Shown here: positions 52,887-61,631 of the stretch, piece after piece
Layout of the letters: the number at the start of each line of letters is the position of its first letter
Numbering within the stretch: the stretch's first letter is position 1
NCBI RefSeq assembly: GCF_002968285.2
Contig: NZ_CP134400.1
Location: 496,001 to 560,000, forward strand
Direction: 5' to 3'
DNA: 64,000 bases
Source of the DNA: Mycobacterium sp. ITM-2016-00318
Lineage (GTDB): Bacteria > Actinomycetota > Actinomycetes > Mycobacteriales > Mycobacteriaceae
Notes under the pieces: model-generated
Told to the model about the DNA's origin: nothing
The model's input: the letters and a program-made list of their open reading frames with translations, nothing else
The model's database searches: none
Program-made: the position numbers and the translations under genes

Positions 52887-53714
52887 ATGCCTCTACCAAC
52901 CCCATCGCCGACCTCCACTGCCGTCGTCACCGGTGCCTCGTCGGGTATCGGCGCCGACATCGCGCGCGAACTCGCCGCCCGCGGCCACGGCGTCACACTG
53001 GTGGCCCGCCGGGAGGACAAACTCCGCGAACTCGCAGAAGAACTCGGAAAGACGGTGCGTGTCGAGGCGATCGCCGGTGACGTCGCCGACCCCGACGCCC
53101 GCGCGGGCCTTTTCGACGCCGTCGCCGACCGCGGTCTGACACTCGACATCCTCGTGAACAACGCGGGCATCGGCACGATCGGCTCAGTCACCAGGACCCC
53201 GGTCGCCGATGAGATCGCCCAGGTGCGCGTCAACGTCGAGGCCGTCATCGACCTGACCACCCGCGCCGTTCAGCAGATGGTGCCGCGCGGTCGCGGCGCG
53301 ATCCTCAACGTCGGGTCGACGGCGGGCTATCACCCGTTTCCGGGGCAGGCCGGCTACGCGGCCACCAAGGCGTTCGTGAAGACCTACACCGACGGCGTCC
53401 GCGGCGAACTCGCGGGCACCGGCGTGACCGTCGCCATGCTCGCGCCCGGCCCGGTTCGCACCGAGTTCCTGCAAGCCGCGGGCATGGACGAGGACAAGTT
53501 CGCCGAGGCGTTCCCGAAGTTCTTGTGGATGTCCTCGCGCGAAGTCGCCCGCATCGGCGTCGAAGCGCTGGAGAAGGACCGCGGCATGGTGATCGCGGGC
53601 CTGCGTAATGTGGTGAGTACCCGCTTCATGCAGGCACTTCCACGGCCGATCCTGCTCAAGACGCTGGCCAGGCAGCACCCAGGGCTGCGCCGCGACCGCC
53701 GCTCATTCGGCTGA
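52887..53714 (+). CDS. Short-chain dehydrogenase (DltE-like)
   Basis: A 275-aa SDR: GASSGIGADIARELA cofactor loop, NNAGIG, NVGSTAGYHPFPGQAGYAATKAF with catalytic Ser, Tyr and Lys, and PGPVRTEF after the active site. Of the SDR group with ARREDKLRELAEEL it resembles general fatty-acyl or steroid reductases. It overlaps the convergent AhpD-like gene by 12 bp. Confidence 0.88.
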   Translation: MPLPTPSPTSTAVVTGASSGIGADIARELAARGHGVTLVARREDKLRELAEELGKTVRVEAIAGDVADPDARAGLFDAVADRGLTLDILVNNAGIGTIGSVTRTPVADEIAQVRVNVEAVIDLTTRAVQQMVPRGRGAILNVGSTAGYHPFPGQAGYAATKAFVKTYTDGVRGELAGTGVTVAMLAPGPVRTEFLQAAGMDEDKFAEAFPKFLWMSSREVARIGVEALEKDRGMVIAGLRNVVSTRFMQALPRPILLKTLARQHPGLRRDRRSFG

Positions 53715-54260
53715 GAGGGGCCAGCGCCGCATCCAGCCCTCGACGGGCAACGCCAGTCCGTTACACAGCGTGCAGATGGTGCGATACCAGCCGACCGCGA
53801 TCAGCAGTTCCATCCGCTGCTCGTCGTCAAGGTTCCCGCCGAGCGCGCGCCACGTCGCCTCCGTCCACGACCCGGTGTGTTCGATTTCGTCGACCGCATC
53901 GATCAGCACACGCTCGGCCGACGACCAGTCGGCGTCCGCACCGGTCACCAGCGCGTCGCACTCGTCGTCGCTGACGCCGGCGATCGGACCCCAGAACGCC
54001 GCCTGTCCACCCCACTCGTATGCGCATCGCAGCAGCGCGCAGATCCGCAGGATCGCGATCGTCCGCACACGGGCGGGAAGCCGGGCCTCGGTGTACAGCG
54101 CCGCGCCCAGCTTGCGCAGCCGCGCAGCCAGCGCCGGATGCCGTTGCACGCACCGCACCAGCAGCAGCGGTTCATAAGTGCGGTCCGGATGGCCCCAGCT
54201 GTTGATCTCGGCCGCATCCGCCTCGCTCCACGGCGGAGCAAGAGGGGCGACGCGCGTCAC
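53703..54260 (-). CDS. Carboxymuconolactone decarboxylase / AhpD-like protein
   Basis: A 185-aa helical protein of the CMD family. LPARVRTIAILRICALLRCAYEW contains the characteristic RCxYEW stretch (about 62-84), but the following position where His often occurs is Gln, and the redox CxxC of AhpD is absent. So catalysis by a peroxidase mechanism is unlikely. GTG 54260 overlaps the D-aminoacylase stop (GTGA). Confidence 0.78.
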   Translation of the reverse strand: MTRVAPLAPPWSEADAAEINSWGHPDRTYEPLLLVRCVQRHPALAARLRKLGAALYTEARLPARVRTIAILRICALLRCAYEWGGQAAFWGPIAGVSDDECDALVTGADADWSSAERVLIDAVDEIEHTGSWTEATWRALGGNLDDEQRMELLIAVGWYRTICTLCNGLALPVEGWMRRWPLSAE

Positions 54261-56026
54261 GGCGTCGCGGGCGCGGCCTGACGACCGCGGACCAGCTTGC
54301 CCGGGCGGGCGTCGGTCGGCACGCCGTTGCGGGCGATGATCTCGCCCGACACGATCGTCGCGACGTAGCCCTCCGCGGTCTGGTCGAGCCTGCGGCCGCC
54401 CGCCGGCAGGTCGTAGCGGACCGTCGGCCTGTGCAGGCGAAGCGCGGCGGGATCGACGACGTTGACGTCGGCCTTGTATCCGACGGCGATGCGGCCGCGG
54501 TCGGCCAGCCCGCCGACCCGTGCGGGCACCGACGTCAGCTGGCGAACCGCCTCGGCCACGGTCAGCCTGCCCGTCGCGCGGTCGCGCACCCAGTGCGTGA
54601 GCATGTAGGTGGGAAAGCTTGCGTCGCAGATCATTCCGTAATGCGCACCGCCGTCGCCGAGGCCGAGCACCACGTCCTCGCGACGGACCAGCTCGGCCAC
54701 GGTGTCCAGCGAAGCGTCGCGGAAGTTGGCCAGCGTGACGAGCAGCATCGCGTGGCCGTCGTCGTCGAGCAGCTGGTCATAGGCCTCCTCCAACGGGCTG
54801 ACGCCGCGGGCCTTCGCCCTGGCGGCGATGCTGTCTGACGGGTCCGGTTCGTAGTTCGGCGGGTCGCCGAGCGGGAAGATCCAGTCGAACGCCTGCACCG
54901 CGAACATCAGCGGGTGACCGTCAGACGCCGGCTTGTCGTTCAGAATGCGTTCCCGCACTTCGGGTTTACGCATCTCGGCCACCCGCTCGGCCAACGGAAG
55001 CCCCGCGATCTCGCGGTAGCTGGGATACATCACGAACGGGTTCCCCGACAGTTCGAGCCCGATGACCAATCCGATCGGTCGTGGGAAGATCTGCGCGGTG
55101 ATATCGCCGCCGTCCGCATTGAACTTCTCCACCAACCGCAGCGCATCCAGATGCAACGGGGGACCCGCGTTCCCGATCGCCAAGGTGAAGGTCACCGGCA
55201 GTCCCACCTCGGTCGCCGCCTCGAACACTGTTTGCAGCGCCTGCTCGTAGTCCGTGGCGAGCAGGTCGGGAACGAACTGGATCAGGCCGCCGCCTGCATC
55301 GTCGACTCCTGCGACGATGGCCTCGATCTCGGTCTGCGCGGCGTCGTAACTCGGTATCGGCTGGCCGCTCTCGGTCTTGTGGATCGTCAGCCGCGACGAC
55401 GCAAAGCCGAGCGCCCCAACCTCGATCGCCTCGGCTGCCAACTTGCGCATCAGCGAAAGATCCTCTGCCGTAGCGGTTTCGCGCTCCACACCGCGCCGGC
55501 CCATCACATAGACCCGCAGCGGGGAGTGGGGCAGAAACGCAGCCACGTCGATGTCACGCTCGCGCGCATCGAGCGCATCCATGAACTCCGGGAACGTCTC
55601 CCAGTTCCATGGCAACCCATCGACCATCACGACGCCGGGGATGTCCTCGACGCCGGCCATCACGTCGACCAGAACCTCGTGGTCCTCTGCGCGGCATGGG
55701 GCGAAACCCACGCCGCAGTTGCCCATCACGGCGGTCGTCACACCGTGGGCCGACGACGGCGACATCCGGTCGCTCCAGATGGCTTGCCCGTCGTAGTGGG
55801 TGTGCAGATCGACGAAACCCGGGGTGACCAGAAGCCCGGTCGCGTCGATCTCCCGCGCGCCCTCGCCATCGACGGATCCGACGGCGGTCCTGTCTGCGCG
55901 GTTCACCGCGGTGCTGTCTGCGCGGTTCACCGCGGCGATCACGCCGTTGGAGATCGCGACATCGCCGACGAACGGCTCGCCGCCCAGGCCGTCGACGATC
56001 GTGCCGTTGCGGATGATCAGGTCCAT
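54257..56026 (-). CDS. Amidohydrolase, N-acyl-D-amino-acid deacylase type
   Basis: A 589-aa zinc amidohydrolase. LIIRNGTIVDGLGG starts the composite beta domain, TPGFVDLHTHYDGQ (about 85-98) gives the metal His pair, GNCGVGFAPC (about 126-135) the Cys ligand of D-aminoacylases, and LGLGDGGAHYGMICDASFPTY (about 465-485) the catalytic Asp and a His. ATG 56026 is chosen; the open frame runs 33 bases further. Near residues 35-50 an 8-residue unit AVNRAD(S/R)T is repeated, encoded by a 24-bp tandem duplication at 55891-55938. Confidence 0.87.
   Translation of the reverse strand: MDLIIRNGTIVDGLGGEPFVGDVAISNGVIAAVNRADSTAVNRADRTAVGSVDGEGAREIDATGLLVTPGFVDLHTHYDGQAIWSDRMSPSSAHGVTTAVMGNCGVGFAPCRAEDHEVLVDVMAGVEDIPGVVMVDGLPWNWETFPEFMDALDARERDIDVAAFLPHSPLRVYVMGRRGVERETATAEDLSLMRKLAAEAIEVGALGFASSRLTIHKTESGQPIPSYDAAQTEIEAIVAGVDDAGGGLIQFVPDLLATDYEQALQTVFEAATEVGLPVTFTLAIGNAGPPLHLDALRLVEKFNADGGDITAQIFPRPIGLVIGLELSGNPFVMYPSYREIAGLPLAERVAEMRKPEVRERILNDKPASDGHPLMFAVQAFDWIFPLGDPPNYEPDPSDSIAARAKARGVSPLEEAYDQLLDDDGHAMLLVTLANFRDASLDTVAELVRREDVVLGLGDGGAHYGMICDASFPTYMLTHWVRDRATGRLTVAEAVRQLTSVPARVGGLADRGRIAVGYKADVNVVDPAALRLHRPTVRYDLPAGGRRLDQTAEGYVATIVSGEIIARNGVPTDARPGKLVRGRQAAPATP
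55891..55938. repeat. 24-bp tandem duplication inside the deacylase gene
   Basis: CTGTCTGCGCGGTTCACCGC plus GGTG (55891-55914) is followed directly by the same 24 bases with one change (55915-55938). The reading frame is kept and eight residues are added to a surface-type region near the N terminus. The high identity suggests a recent event. Confidence 0.85.
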
Positions 56027-56033
56027 GGCCAAG

Positions 56034-56039
56034 AATCTA
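56034..56039 (-). promoter_or_regulatory. Leaderless -10 element for deacylase gene
   Basis: Minus-strand TAGATT ends 7 bases before ATG 56026. Confidence 0.42.
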
Positions 56040-56073
56040 CGTCCGCGTCGCCGCGCCATGCCAGGATGGGGCC

Positions 56074-56463
56074 GTGATCGACCACCTGGGCATCAACTGT
56101 GCGGACTGGGAGAAATCGAAGACCTTCTACGACGAGGTCCTCGGCGTGCTGGGCTACACCCGGCAACTGGACTACCACGTGGCCATCGGATACGGCAGGG
56201 ACGGCAAACCCGACTTCTGGATCGCCGACATGAGTGCCGGCGAGGCGGGCGGCCCTAACCGCGAGGTGCACGTCGCCTTCCACGCCACGGATCACGACGC
56301 CGTGCACGCATTCCACGACGCCGCAATCCGGTTGGGCGCCGAATCCCTGCATGAACCTCGGTATTGGCCGGAGTATCACCCGGGCTACTACGGGGCCTTC
56401 GTGCGCGATCCCGATGGCAACAACGTGGAGGCCGTCTTCCACGGTTCGCCGCCGCAGCAGTGA
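56074..56463 (+). CDS. VOC-superfamily (glyoxalase-like) protein
   Basis: A 129-aa vicinal-oxygen-chelate protein. IDHLGINCADWEKSKTFYDEVLGVLGY opens the first beta-alpha-beta-beta module (metal His), EVHVAFHATDHDAV the second, and YYGAFVRDPDGNNVEAVFH carries the terminal Glu ligand. GTG start 56074; the adjoining deacylase diverges. Substrate unknown. Confidence 0.85.
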   Translation: MIDHLGINCADWEKSKTFYDEVLGVLGYTRQLDYHVAIGYGRDGKPDFWIADMSAGEAGGPNREVHVAFHATDHDAVHAFHDAAIRLGAESLHEPRYWPEYHPGYYGAFVRDPDGNNVEAVFHGSPPQQ

Positions 56464-56486
56464 CGCTCGGCGTTAGCGTTCTCCAG

Positions 56487-56912
56487 ATGAACATCGGCAC
56501 GGGCACGCCGTTCTCGTGGGATGCGGTCGGTACGTCGAACAACTATCACTGCTTTCTCAACTTCCCGTCGGTCCCCGAAGGCAAGCTGTTGGTGATTCAC
56601 CATGTCGGTGCGCTGGTCCGGCCGAAGGTGAACACCACGGTGGTGGAGGTTGCCGAACTGGTCACCAGCACCCCGACCGACACCTCCGTCGGCGTGCGGT
56701 TCCACTTCGGCATGAGCCGGACCGGATTGGCGGGCACCGCAATTCCCTACGACAGCTGGACCATGAGTCAGCCTGTGCTGGCGTACGTCGTCACCGGTCA
56801 GCTCGCGCGCATGACGATCAACATGCGCAATCCCGGCGAGATCCTGTTCTGTCAGGCATCGCTGTCCGGAGTGATGGTCGACGCCGAGGAGCAAACAGCG
56901 GCAGCGGGGTAG
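56487..56912 (+). CDS. Conserved hypothetical protein
   Basis: Not recognised. A 141-aa beta-rich sequence without TM or signal peptide (HHVGALVRPKVNTTVVEVAELV, MSQPVLAYVVTGQLARMTINMR). ATG 56487 is used; a GTG at 56460 would overlap the VOC stop (GTGA) and add nine residues. It lies in a plus-strand run with the VOC, DinB and PAP2 genes. Confidence 0.55.
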   Translation: MNIGTGTPFSWDAVGTSNNYHCFLNFPSVPEGKLLVIHHVGALVRPKVNTTVVEVAELVTSTPTDTSVGVRFHFGMSRTGLAGTAIPYDSWTMSQPVLAYVVTGQLARMTINMRNPGEILFCQASLSGVMVDAEEQTAAAG

Positions 56913-56915
56913 CGT
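56910..56915 (+). promoter_or_regulatory. Leaderless -10 element for DinB gene
   Basis: TAGCGT, overlapping the preceding stop codon, ends 7 bases before ATG 56923. Confidence 0.42.
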
Positions 56916-56922
56916 CGGTCCC

Positions 56923-57441
56923 ATGGCTGACTCCGACGACCAACCGGTGCGCGAACTACTGCGCGACGCCTTCACCCGCCAGATCGAGCACGTCCACGAC
57001 CTCACCGACGGCCTGACCGACGAGGTCTCGTTCTTTCGGCCGACCGCGGAAGCCAACAGCATCGCGTGGTTGATCTGGCACAGCGCGCGCCAACAGGACC
57101 TGCAACTCTGCCACCTCGCAGGCGTCGAACAGGTGTGGACGCGCGACGGGTGGGCGGACCGGCTGGGCCTCGACCTCGGGGGAAATGACCACGGCTACGG
57201 GCACACCGCCGACGACGTCGGCAAGGTGCGGATGCCCGCGGACCTGCTGGCCGGCTACTACCACGCCGTGCACAAGGTGACGCTGGAATACATCGCGTCG
57301 GTGACCGCGCAGGAGTTGAGCCGCGTCGTCGACACCCACTGGACACCGCCGGTCACCGCGAGCGCGAGGCTGGTCAGCATCATCGACGACGCCGCGCAGC
57401 ACCTCGGGCAGGCCGCCTACATCCGCGGCATCGCCCGCTGA
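56923..57441 (+). CDS. DinB-family (DUF664) metal-dependent transferase-like protein
   Basis: A 172-aa four-helix protein. The three His expected for the metal site are in WLIWHSARQQD (about 48), YYHAVHKVTLEY (about 110) and DDAAQHLGQAAYIRG (about 164). In mycobacteria DinB proteins include mycothiol-dependent enzymes, so a thiol transferase or isomerase is possible. Two bases separate it from the PAP2 gene. Confidence 0.83.
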   Translation: MADSDDQPVRELLRDAFTRQIEHVHDLTDGLTDEVSFFRPTAEANSIAWLIWHSARQQDLQLCHLAGVEQVWTRDGWADRLGLDLGGNDHGYGHTADDVGKVRMPADLLAGYYHAVHKVTLEYIASVTAQELSRVVDTHWTPPVTASARLVSIIDDAAQHLGQAAYIRGIAR

Positions 57442-57442
57442 C

Positions 57443-58027
57443 GTGACATGCGTCGCCTGCCGCAGGGCGCTGCTGCTGTGGTCGGGGATCGCCGTCACTG
57501 CGGTATGCGTGCTGGGCTGGGCGGTCGGTAAACGCTCGACCCCGCTGGACTCCTGGTTCCATGATTTTCGGAACACGCCACTGCCCTGGCTGTTGATCTT
57601 CACCGATCCGTGGCTGCTGACGATCGCGCTGCTGTTCGGTGTCTTCATCGCCCTCTATCTCGGTCGACACAGGCTGGCCATGCTGATGGTGGCGGCCCCG
57701 CTGGTCGGGATCGCGCTCGCCCAACTGCTCAAGCGGTGGTTCGGGCGCCTATCGGGGTCATCGCTCGCCTACCCGAGCGGCCACACAACCGCGGCCGTCG
57801 TGGTGATGGGCATGCTGGTACTGCTCGCGGGCGCTGCGTGGTGGGCCGTGGTGGTCGCGTCGGTCGTGAGCGTGCTCGGCGCCATCGGCCAGGGCGTCAC
57901 GTACCACTACATCACCGACAGCGTCGGTGCGTTGCTGCTTGGCAGCGCGGTGGTGTGCATCGCCGCCGTGGTGACCGAACTTGACACGCGTCAACCCGGC
58001 TGCGACGCAGATCACACCGCTGGTTAA
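57443..58027 (+). CDS. PAP2-family membrane phosphatase
   Basis: A 194-aa protein with five or six TM segments. The phosphatase motifs are KRWFGRLSG (motif 1 region), YPSGHTTAA (motif 2, catalytic His) and TYHYITDSVGALLLG (motif 3, His and Asp). Motif 1 is reduced, lacking the final RP. Acts on lipid pyrophosphates or monophosphates in related proteins. GTG start 57443. Confidence 0.83.
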   Translation: MTCVACRRALLLWSGIAVTAVCVLGWAVGKRSTPLDSWFHDFRNTPLPWLLIFTDPWLLTIALLFGVFIALYLGRHRLAMLMVAAPLVGIALAQLLKRWFGRLSGSSLAYPSGHTTAAVVVMGMLVLLAGAAWWAVVVASVVSVLGAIGQGVTYHYITDSVGALLLGSAVVCIAAVVTELDTRQPGCDADHTAG

Positions 58028-58030
58028 GCT
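58025..58030 (+). promoter_or_regulatory. Leaderless -10 element for aldehyde dehydrogenase
   Basis: TAAGCT, overlapping the PAP2 stop codon, ends 6 bases before ATG 58037. Confidence 0.42.
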
Positions 58031-58036
58031 GGGGGC

Positions 58037-59557
58037 ATGACCGCGACGCCAGAAGTTGACACGTCCTCGTCGGCGACCACCATCCGCAACCCCGCGACCG
58101 GCGACGTGGCGGGGCAGGTGCGCTGGACCGATCCCGCCGATGTGCCGCGTATCGCGGCGGGATTGCGCGAGGCGCAGAAGGCATGGGAAGCGCGCGGCGC
58201 CAAGGGCCGCGCCAAAGTGCTTGCCCGTTACACCGTTTGGCTCGGCGAGCATCGCGACGAGATCGAGGCGTTGCTGATCAAGGAAACCGGCAAGTCGGCC
58301 GTCGACGCGGCACAGGAGGTGCCGCTGCTGATCATGATCTTGTCGTACTACATCAAGACGATGGAAAAGGCGCTCGCGCCGGAGTCACGCCCCGCGTCGC
58401 TGCCGTTCCTGTCGATCAAGAAGGTCACCGTGCATTACCGGCCGCGCCCGGTCGTCGGCATCATCGCGCCATGGAACTACCCGGTGGCCAACGCCCTGAT
58501 GGACGCCATCGGCGCCCTGGCCGCGGGCTGCTCGGTGCTGCTCAAACCGTCCGAGCGGACGCCGCTGACCGCGGAGGTGCTGCTGCGCGGCTGGCACGAC
58601 TCGGGTGCCCCCGAGGTGCTTGCGCTCGCGCAGGGCGCGCGCGAGGTGTCCGAGGCCGTCATCGACAACGCCGACTTCGTCCAGTTCACCGGGTCGTGTG
58701 CGACCGGAGCGAAGGTGATGGAACGCGCCGCGCGAACGCTCACCCCGGTGAGCCTCGAGCTCGGCGGTAAGGATCCGATGATCGTGCTCGAGGACGCCGA
58801 CATCGAGCTCGCCGCGCACGCCGCGGTGTGGGGCGCGATGTTCAACGCAGGCCAGACGTGCGTCTCGGTCGAGCGGGTCTACGTGCTGGATTCCGTGTAC
58901 GACCAATTCGTTGACGCCGTCGTGCGCGCTGTCGAGAAGCTGAAGGTCGGCGCGGGTGCGGGCTACGACGTCGGCTCGATGATCGACGAGAGCCAGGTGG
59001 CCGTGACCGAACGCCACGTCAGCGAGGCGGTGGCCGCAGGCGCGAGGGCGCTGACCGGCGGCGAGCGCCCCGCGGGAACGGGCAGCTTCTACCCGCCAAC
59101 GGTGCTCGTCGACGTCGATCACACGATGACGTGCATGACCGAGGAGACCTTCGGCCCGACGCTGCCGATCATGAAGGTCTCGACGGTGGGCGAGGCGGTC
59201 CGGCTCGCCAACGATAGCCCCTACGGCCTGTCGGCATCGGTCTTCTCCTCCGACATCGAACGCGCCAAAGAGGTTGCCGTCCAGCTCGATTGCGGCGCTG
59301 TCAACATCAACGACGTGATCTCCAACCTGATGTGCACCACCGCCCCGATGGGCGGCTGGAAGACGTCGGGGATGGGCGCGCGGTTCGGCGGCGCAGAGGG
59401 GCTGCGCAAGTACTGCAGGCAGGAGGCCGTCGTCGCGCCTCGCATCAGTGTCGGGGCGGGCGGCAACTACTACAACAACTCGCACAGGGCCCTGACGCGG
59501 ATGAACAAGCTGATGACCAAGCTCGCCCTGATCCGGCCCAAGCGCACCGCGAAGTAG
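58037..59557 (+). CDS. NAD(P)-dependent aldehyde dehydrogenase (succinate-semialdehyde type)
   Basis: A 506-aa ALDH. GIIAPWNYPVANALMDAIGALAAG (about 138-161) is the Rossmann and substrate-entry motif, FTGSCATGAKVMERAA the cofactor turn, LELGGKDPMIVL holds the catalytic Glu (about 240) and FNAGQTCVSVERV the nucleophile Cys (about 274). EETFGPTLPIMKV and the C-terminal NSHRALTRMNK are typical. Succinate-semialdehyde dehydrogenase is a best guess; other aldehydes are possible. Confidence 0.9.
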   Translation: MTATPEVDTSSSATTIRNPATGDVAGQVRWTDPADVPRIAAGLREAQKAWEARGAKGRAKVLARYTVWLGEHRDEIEALLIKETGKSAVDAAQEVPLLIMILSYYIKTMEKALAPESRPASLPFLSIKKVTVHYRPRPVVGIIAPWNYPVANALMDAIGALAAGCSVLLKPSERTPLTAEVLLRGWHDSGAPEVLALAQGAREVSEAVIDNADFVQFTGSCATGAKVMERAARTLTPVSLELGGKDPMIVLEDADIELAAHAAVWGAMFNAGQTCVSVERVYVLDSVYDQFVDAVVRAVEKLKVGAGAGYDVGSMIDESQVAVTERHVSEAVAAGARALTGGERPAGTGSFYPPTVLVDVDHTMTCMTEETFGPTLPIMKVSTVGEAVRLANDSPYGLSASVFSSDIERAKEVAVQLDCGAVNINDVISNLMCTTAPMGGWKTSGMGARFGGAEGLRKYCRQEAVVAPRISVGAGGNYYNNSHRALTRMNKLMTKLALIRPKRTAK

Positions 59558-59621
59558 CCGCCGCCGGTTCACCCGACACGTACTGAGTAAGTTCGTCTAC
59601 GACAACAGGGATCACGAGGCG

Positions 59622-59670
59622 GTCGGTCGGCCGGATCCCCTGAGCGTGGGGCGCGCACTGGCCGACTGAC
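59622..59670. terminator. Hairpin after aldehyde dehydrogenase
   Basis: GTCGGTCGGCC (59622-59632) pairs with GGCCGACTGAC (59660-59670) at 10 of 11 positions, with an inner CCCC/GGGG pairing. Lies 65 bases after the stop and 33 before the next gene. No T run. Confidence 0.45.
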
Positions 59671-59703
59671 GCGCCCGCGTCCCGTTCGGCGTAGGAGGGC
59701 AGC

Positions 59704-60558
59704 GTGCGGTTTCTTGCGGCGCTGCTGTGCTGGCTCACGGCAACGGTGCTGCTCGCGGTCGCCGTTCCCGCGTCATGGGCGGCGTACACCGTGGTGAGTG
59801 AGGACGGGTACGCCGCGCTCGCGGCCGACGCCGCCGAGGAGCCCGAACTGCAGGAGGCGATGGCCTCGGAGCTGTCGACGCAGATCACCGCGCTGGCCGC
59901 CGACAGCGGGTATCAGCTCAACAACTCCGAACTGGTTCGCGGCGTCACCTCCGCCTACACCGCCAATTCCGGATTCCCCGGGCAGTTCGCGCAGGCCAAC
60001 CGGATCGCCCACCGGTGGATGTTCACCGACTCGGTTCAGCACGACCAGAGCAACGGCGATCGATGGCTCGTCGACATCGCGCCGATGCTCTCCGACGACT
60101 CGCTGCGGCAGACGCTGGGCAACCTCAACCTCGATGTTCCGGAGACGCTGACGGTGCCGATCACAGTGCCCGAGTCGTCGTCGTTGCGCCCCGGTCAGCT
60201 GAAGACGCTGTCGAGGTGGGGCCCGTGGGTCAGCATCGGCGCCTGCGTGCTCACGGCCATCTTCGCCCTGCTGACACTGGCGCTGGCCCGCTCTCGTGGC
60301 AAAGCGCTTGCCGCTCTGGGTGTTTCGGCCCTCATCGTCGGCGCGGCAGGGTGGGCGGGGCTGGAGGTCGGCAGGCGCTACATCGACGACGCGCTGAACA
60401 ACACGACCGGCGACATCCGCACGGTGGCCGACGTCATGGTCGACACCGCCGAGGCCGACCTGCACCATTGGCTGAACCTGACGCTGGCGGCCGGCGGCCT
60501 GCTGGCCGTGTTCGGCATCCTCGTCTCCGTGCTCGGCGTGCTGCGAAGAAGCGAATAG
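59704..60558 (+). CDS. Conserved membrane protein
   Basis: Not assigned to a family. A 284-aa protein with an N-terminal hydrophobic segment (about 1-28), an extracytoplasmic domain (30-170, EEPELQEAMASELSTQITALA), then three TM segments (about 180-200, 203-220, 258-280). The layout of anchor, outside domain and membrane bundle suggests an envelope role. GTG 59704 follows AGGAGGG. A hairpin begins at its stop codon. Confidence 0.75.
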   Translation: MRFLAALLCWLTATVLLAVAVPASWAAYTVVSEDGYAALAADAAEEPELQEAMASELSTQITALAADSGYQLNNSELVRGVTSAYTANSGFPGQFAQANRIAHRWMFTDSVQHDQSNGDRWLVDIAPMLSDDSLRQTLGNLNLDVPETLTVPITVPESSSLRPGQLKTLSRWGPWVSIGACVLTAIFALLTLALARSRGKALAALGVSALIVGAAGWAGLEVGRRYIDDALNNTTGDIRTVADVMVDTAEADLHHWLNLTLAAGGLLAVFGILVSVLGVLRRSE

Positions 60559-60610
60559 CGATTTCGGCGCGATTTCCGTCGCGCAGCGATGGTTTTCGCG
60601 CCCAAATCGC
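60558..60610. repeat. TTTCGGCGCG hairpin, second copy
   Basis: GCGATTTCGGCGCG (60558-60571) and CGCGCCCAAATCGC (60597-60610) pair at 13 of 14 positions. The first base is the last base of the preceding stop codon. Related to the hairpin at 33921-33967. Terminator or dispersed repeat. Confidence 0.6.
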
Positions 60611-60617
60611 CAAGGCA

Positions 60618-60623
60618 TAGAGT
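60618..60623 (+). promoter_or_regulatory. Leaderless -10 element for DUF2889 gene
   Basis: TAGAGT ends 6 bases before ATG 60630. Confidence 0.45.
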
Positions 60624-60629
60624 CCGTTC

Positions 60630-61631
60630 ATGCCATTCGTCACGGACATCGCGGGCCCGCAGCTGCCCGTTCAGGCGTGGCCGTCGCTGACCGCGGGCGT
60701 ACTGCGCCGCACCAGCACCATCGACACCCATCCGGCCGGAACCGGTAGCTCCAACCGCACCGGAGGAGGACAGAGGGCAATCGTCGACCTGCGGGCCTGC
60801 GACGTCGTCGGCCTGGAGGAAGGCGGGGCCCACGTGCTCGGCGAGGTCCGGGTGCGTGCGCATCTCGGCGAGCGCGTCATCGACGAGATCGCCGCAGACC
60901 CGCACGACGCACGGCTGGCCCGACTACTCGGCAGCCGCGTCGGGCCGGGATTCCGCTCGGCGGTGACCAAGCTGCTGCCCGACGAGATTGCGCGGGCCGG
61001 GCTGCTCAACCTCCTGCTCGACGACTGGGTCGGCGCGGCGCTCGTCTCCGGCTATTCGACGCAGCACGAAGCGATCACGCTCGGTATCGAGGAGAAGCTG
61101 CCCGCAGGCACCGCCGACCACATGGCAGACATCTGCGCGGGCTTCGCCGAGGATGCCTCGCTCGTTCCCTATGCCAAACGCAACGGCACCATCCCGTCGG
61201 TGCACGGGCCGGTCGCCCCGCCGTTGGATCTCGCAGGCATCCACACCGTCGAACCGCTGCGCCCGCACGGTATGCGGCGGTTCCGCAGGCTCGACCTGCG
61301 GCCTGAAAACGATTTCGACGCCCACTTCCGCGACTCGCACGTCGACGGTGACGGCGTCGAGACGATCGTGCACGAGTACACGGTCGAGGGCTCGGTCGAC
61401 ACCGAGACGAGAACGATCGCCTCCGTCGTGGCGACTGTCCGGGTGCTGCCGTGGCAGGAATGCCCGGGCGCCATCGGCAGCGCGGCGCGGACACAGGGCA
61501 TGAGGCTGTCGCAGATGCGAGACCGCGTTCGTGCAGATTTCGTCGGCACCAGCACCTGCACGCACCTCAACGACACACTGCGCGCGCTCGCCGATCTCGA
61601 TGCGCTGCTTGACCTCCGGGCCGCGCGTTAG
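60630..61631 (+). CDS. DUF2889 protein
   Basis: A 333-aa cytosolic protein. RRTSTIDTHPAG at the start, then RDSHVDGDGVETIVHEY and the C-terminal block LPWQECPGAIGSAAR ... FVGTSTCTHLNDTLRALADL, which is the DUF2889 signature with conserved Cys and His. No biochemical role is known to me. It meets the crotonase gene with a 4-bp 3' overlap. Confidence 0.78.
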   Translation: MPFVTDIAGPQLPVQAWPSLTAGVLRRTSTIDTHPAGTGSSNRTGGGQRAIVDLRACDVVGLEEGGAHVLGEVRVRAHLGERVIDEIAADPHDARLARLLGSRVGPGFRSAVTKLLPDEIARAGLLNLLLDDWVGAALVSGYSTQHEAITLGIEEKLPAGTADHMADICAGFAEDASLVPYAKRNGTIPSVHGPVAPPLDLAGIHTVEPLRPHGMRRFRRLDLRPENDFDAHFRDSHVDGDGVETIVHEYTVEGSVDTETRTIASVVATVRVLPWQECPGAIGSAARTQGMRLSQMRDRVRADFVGTSTCTHLNDTLRALADLDALLDLRAAR

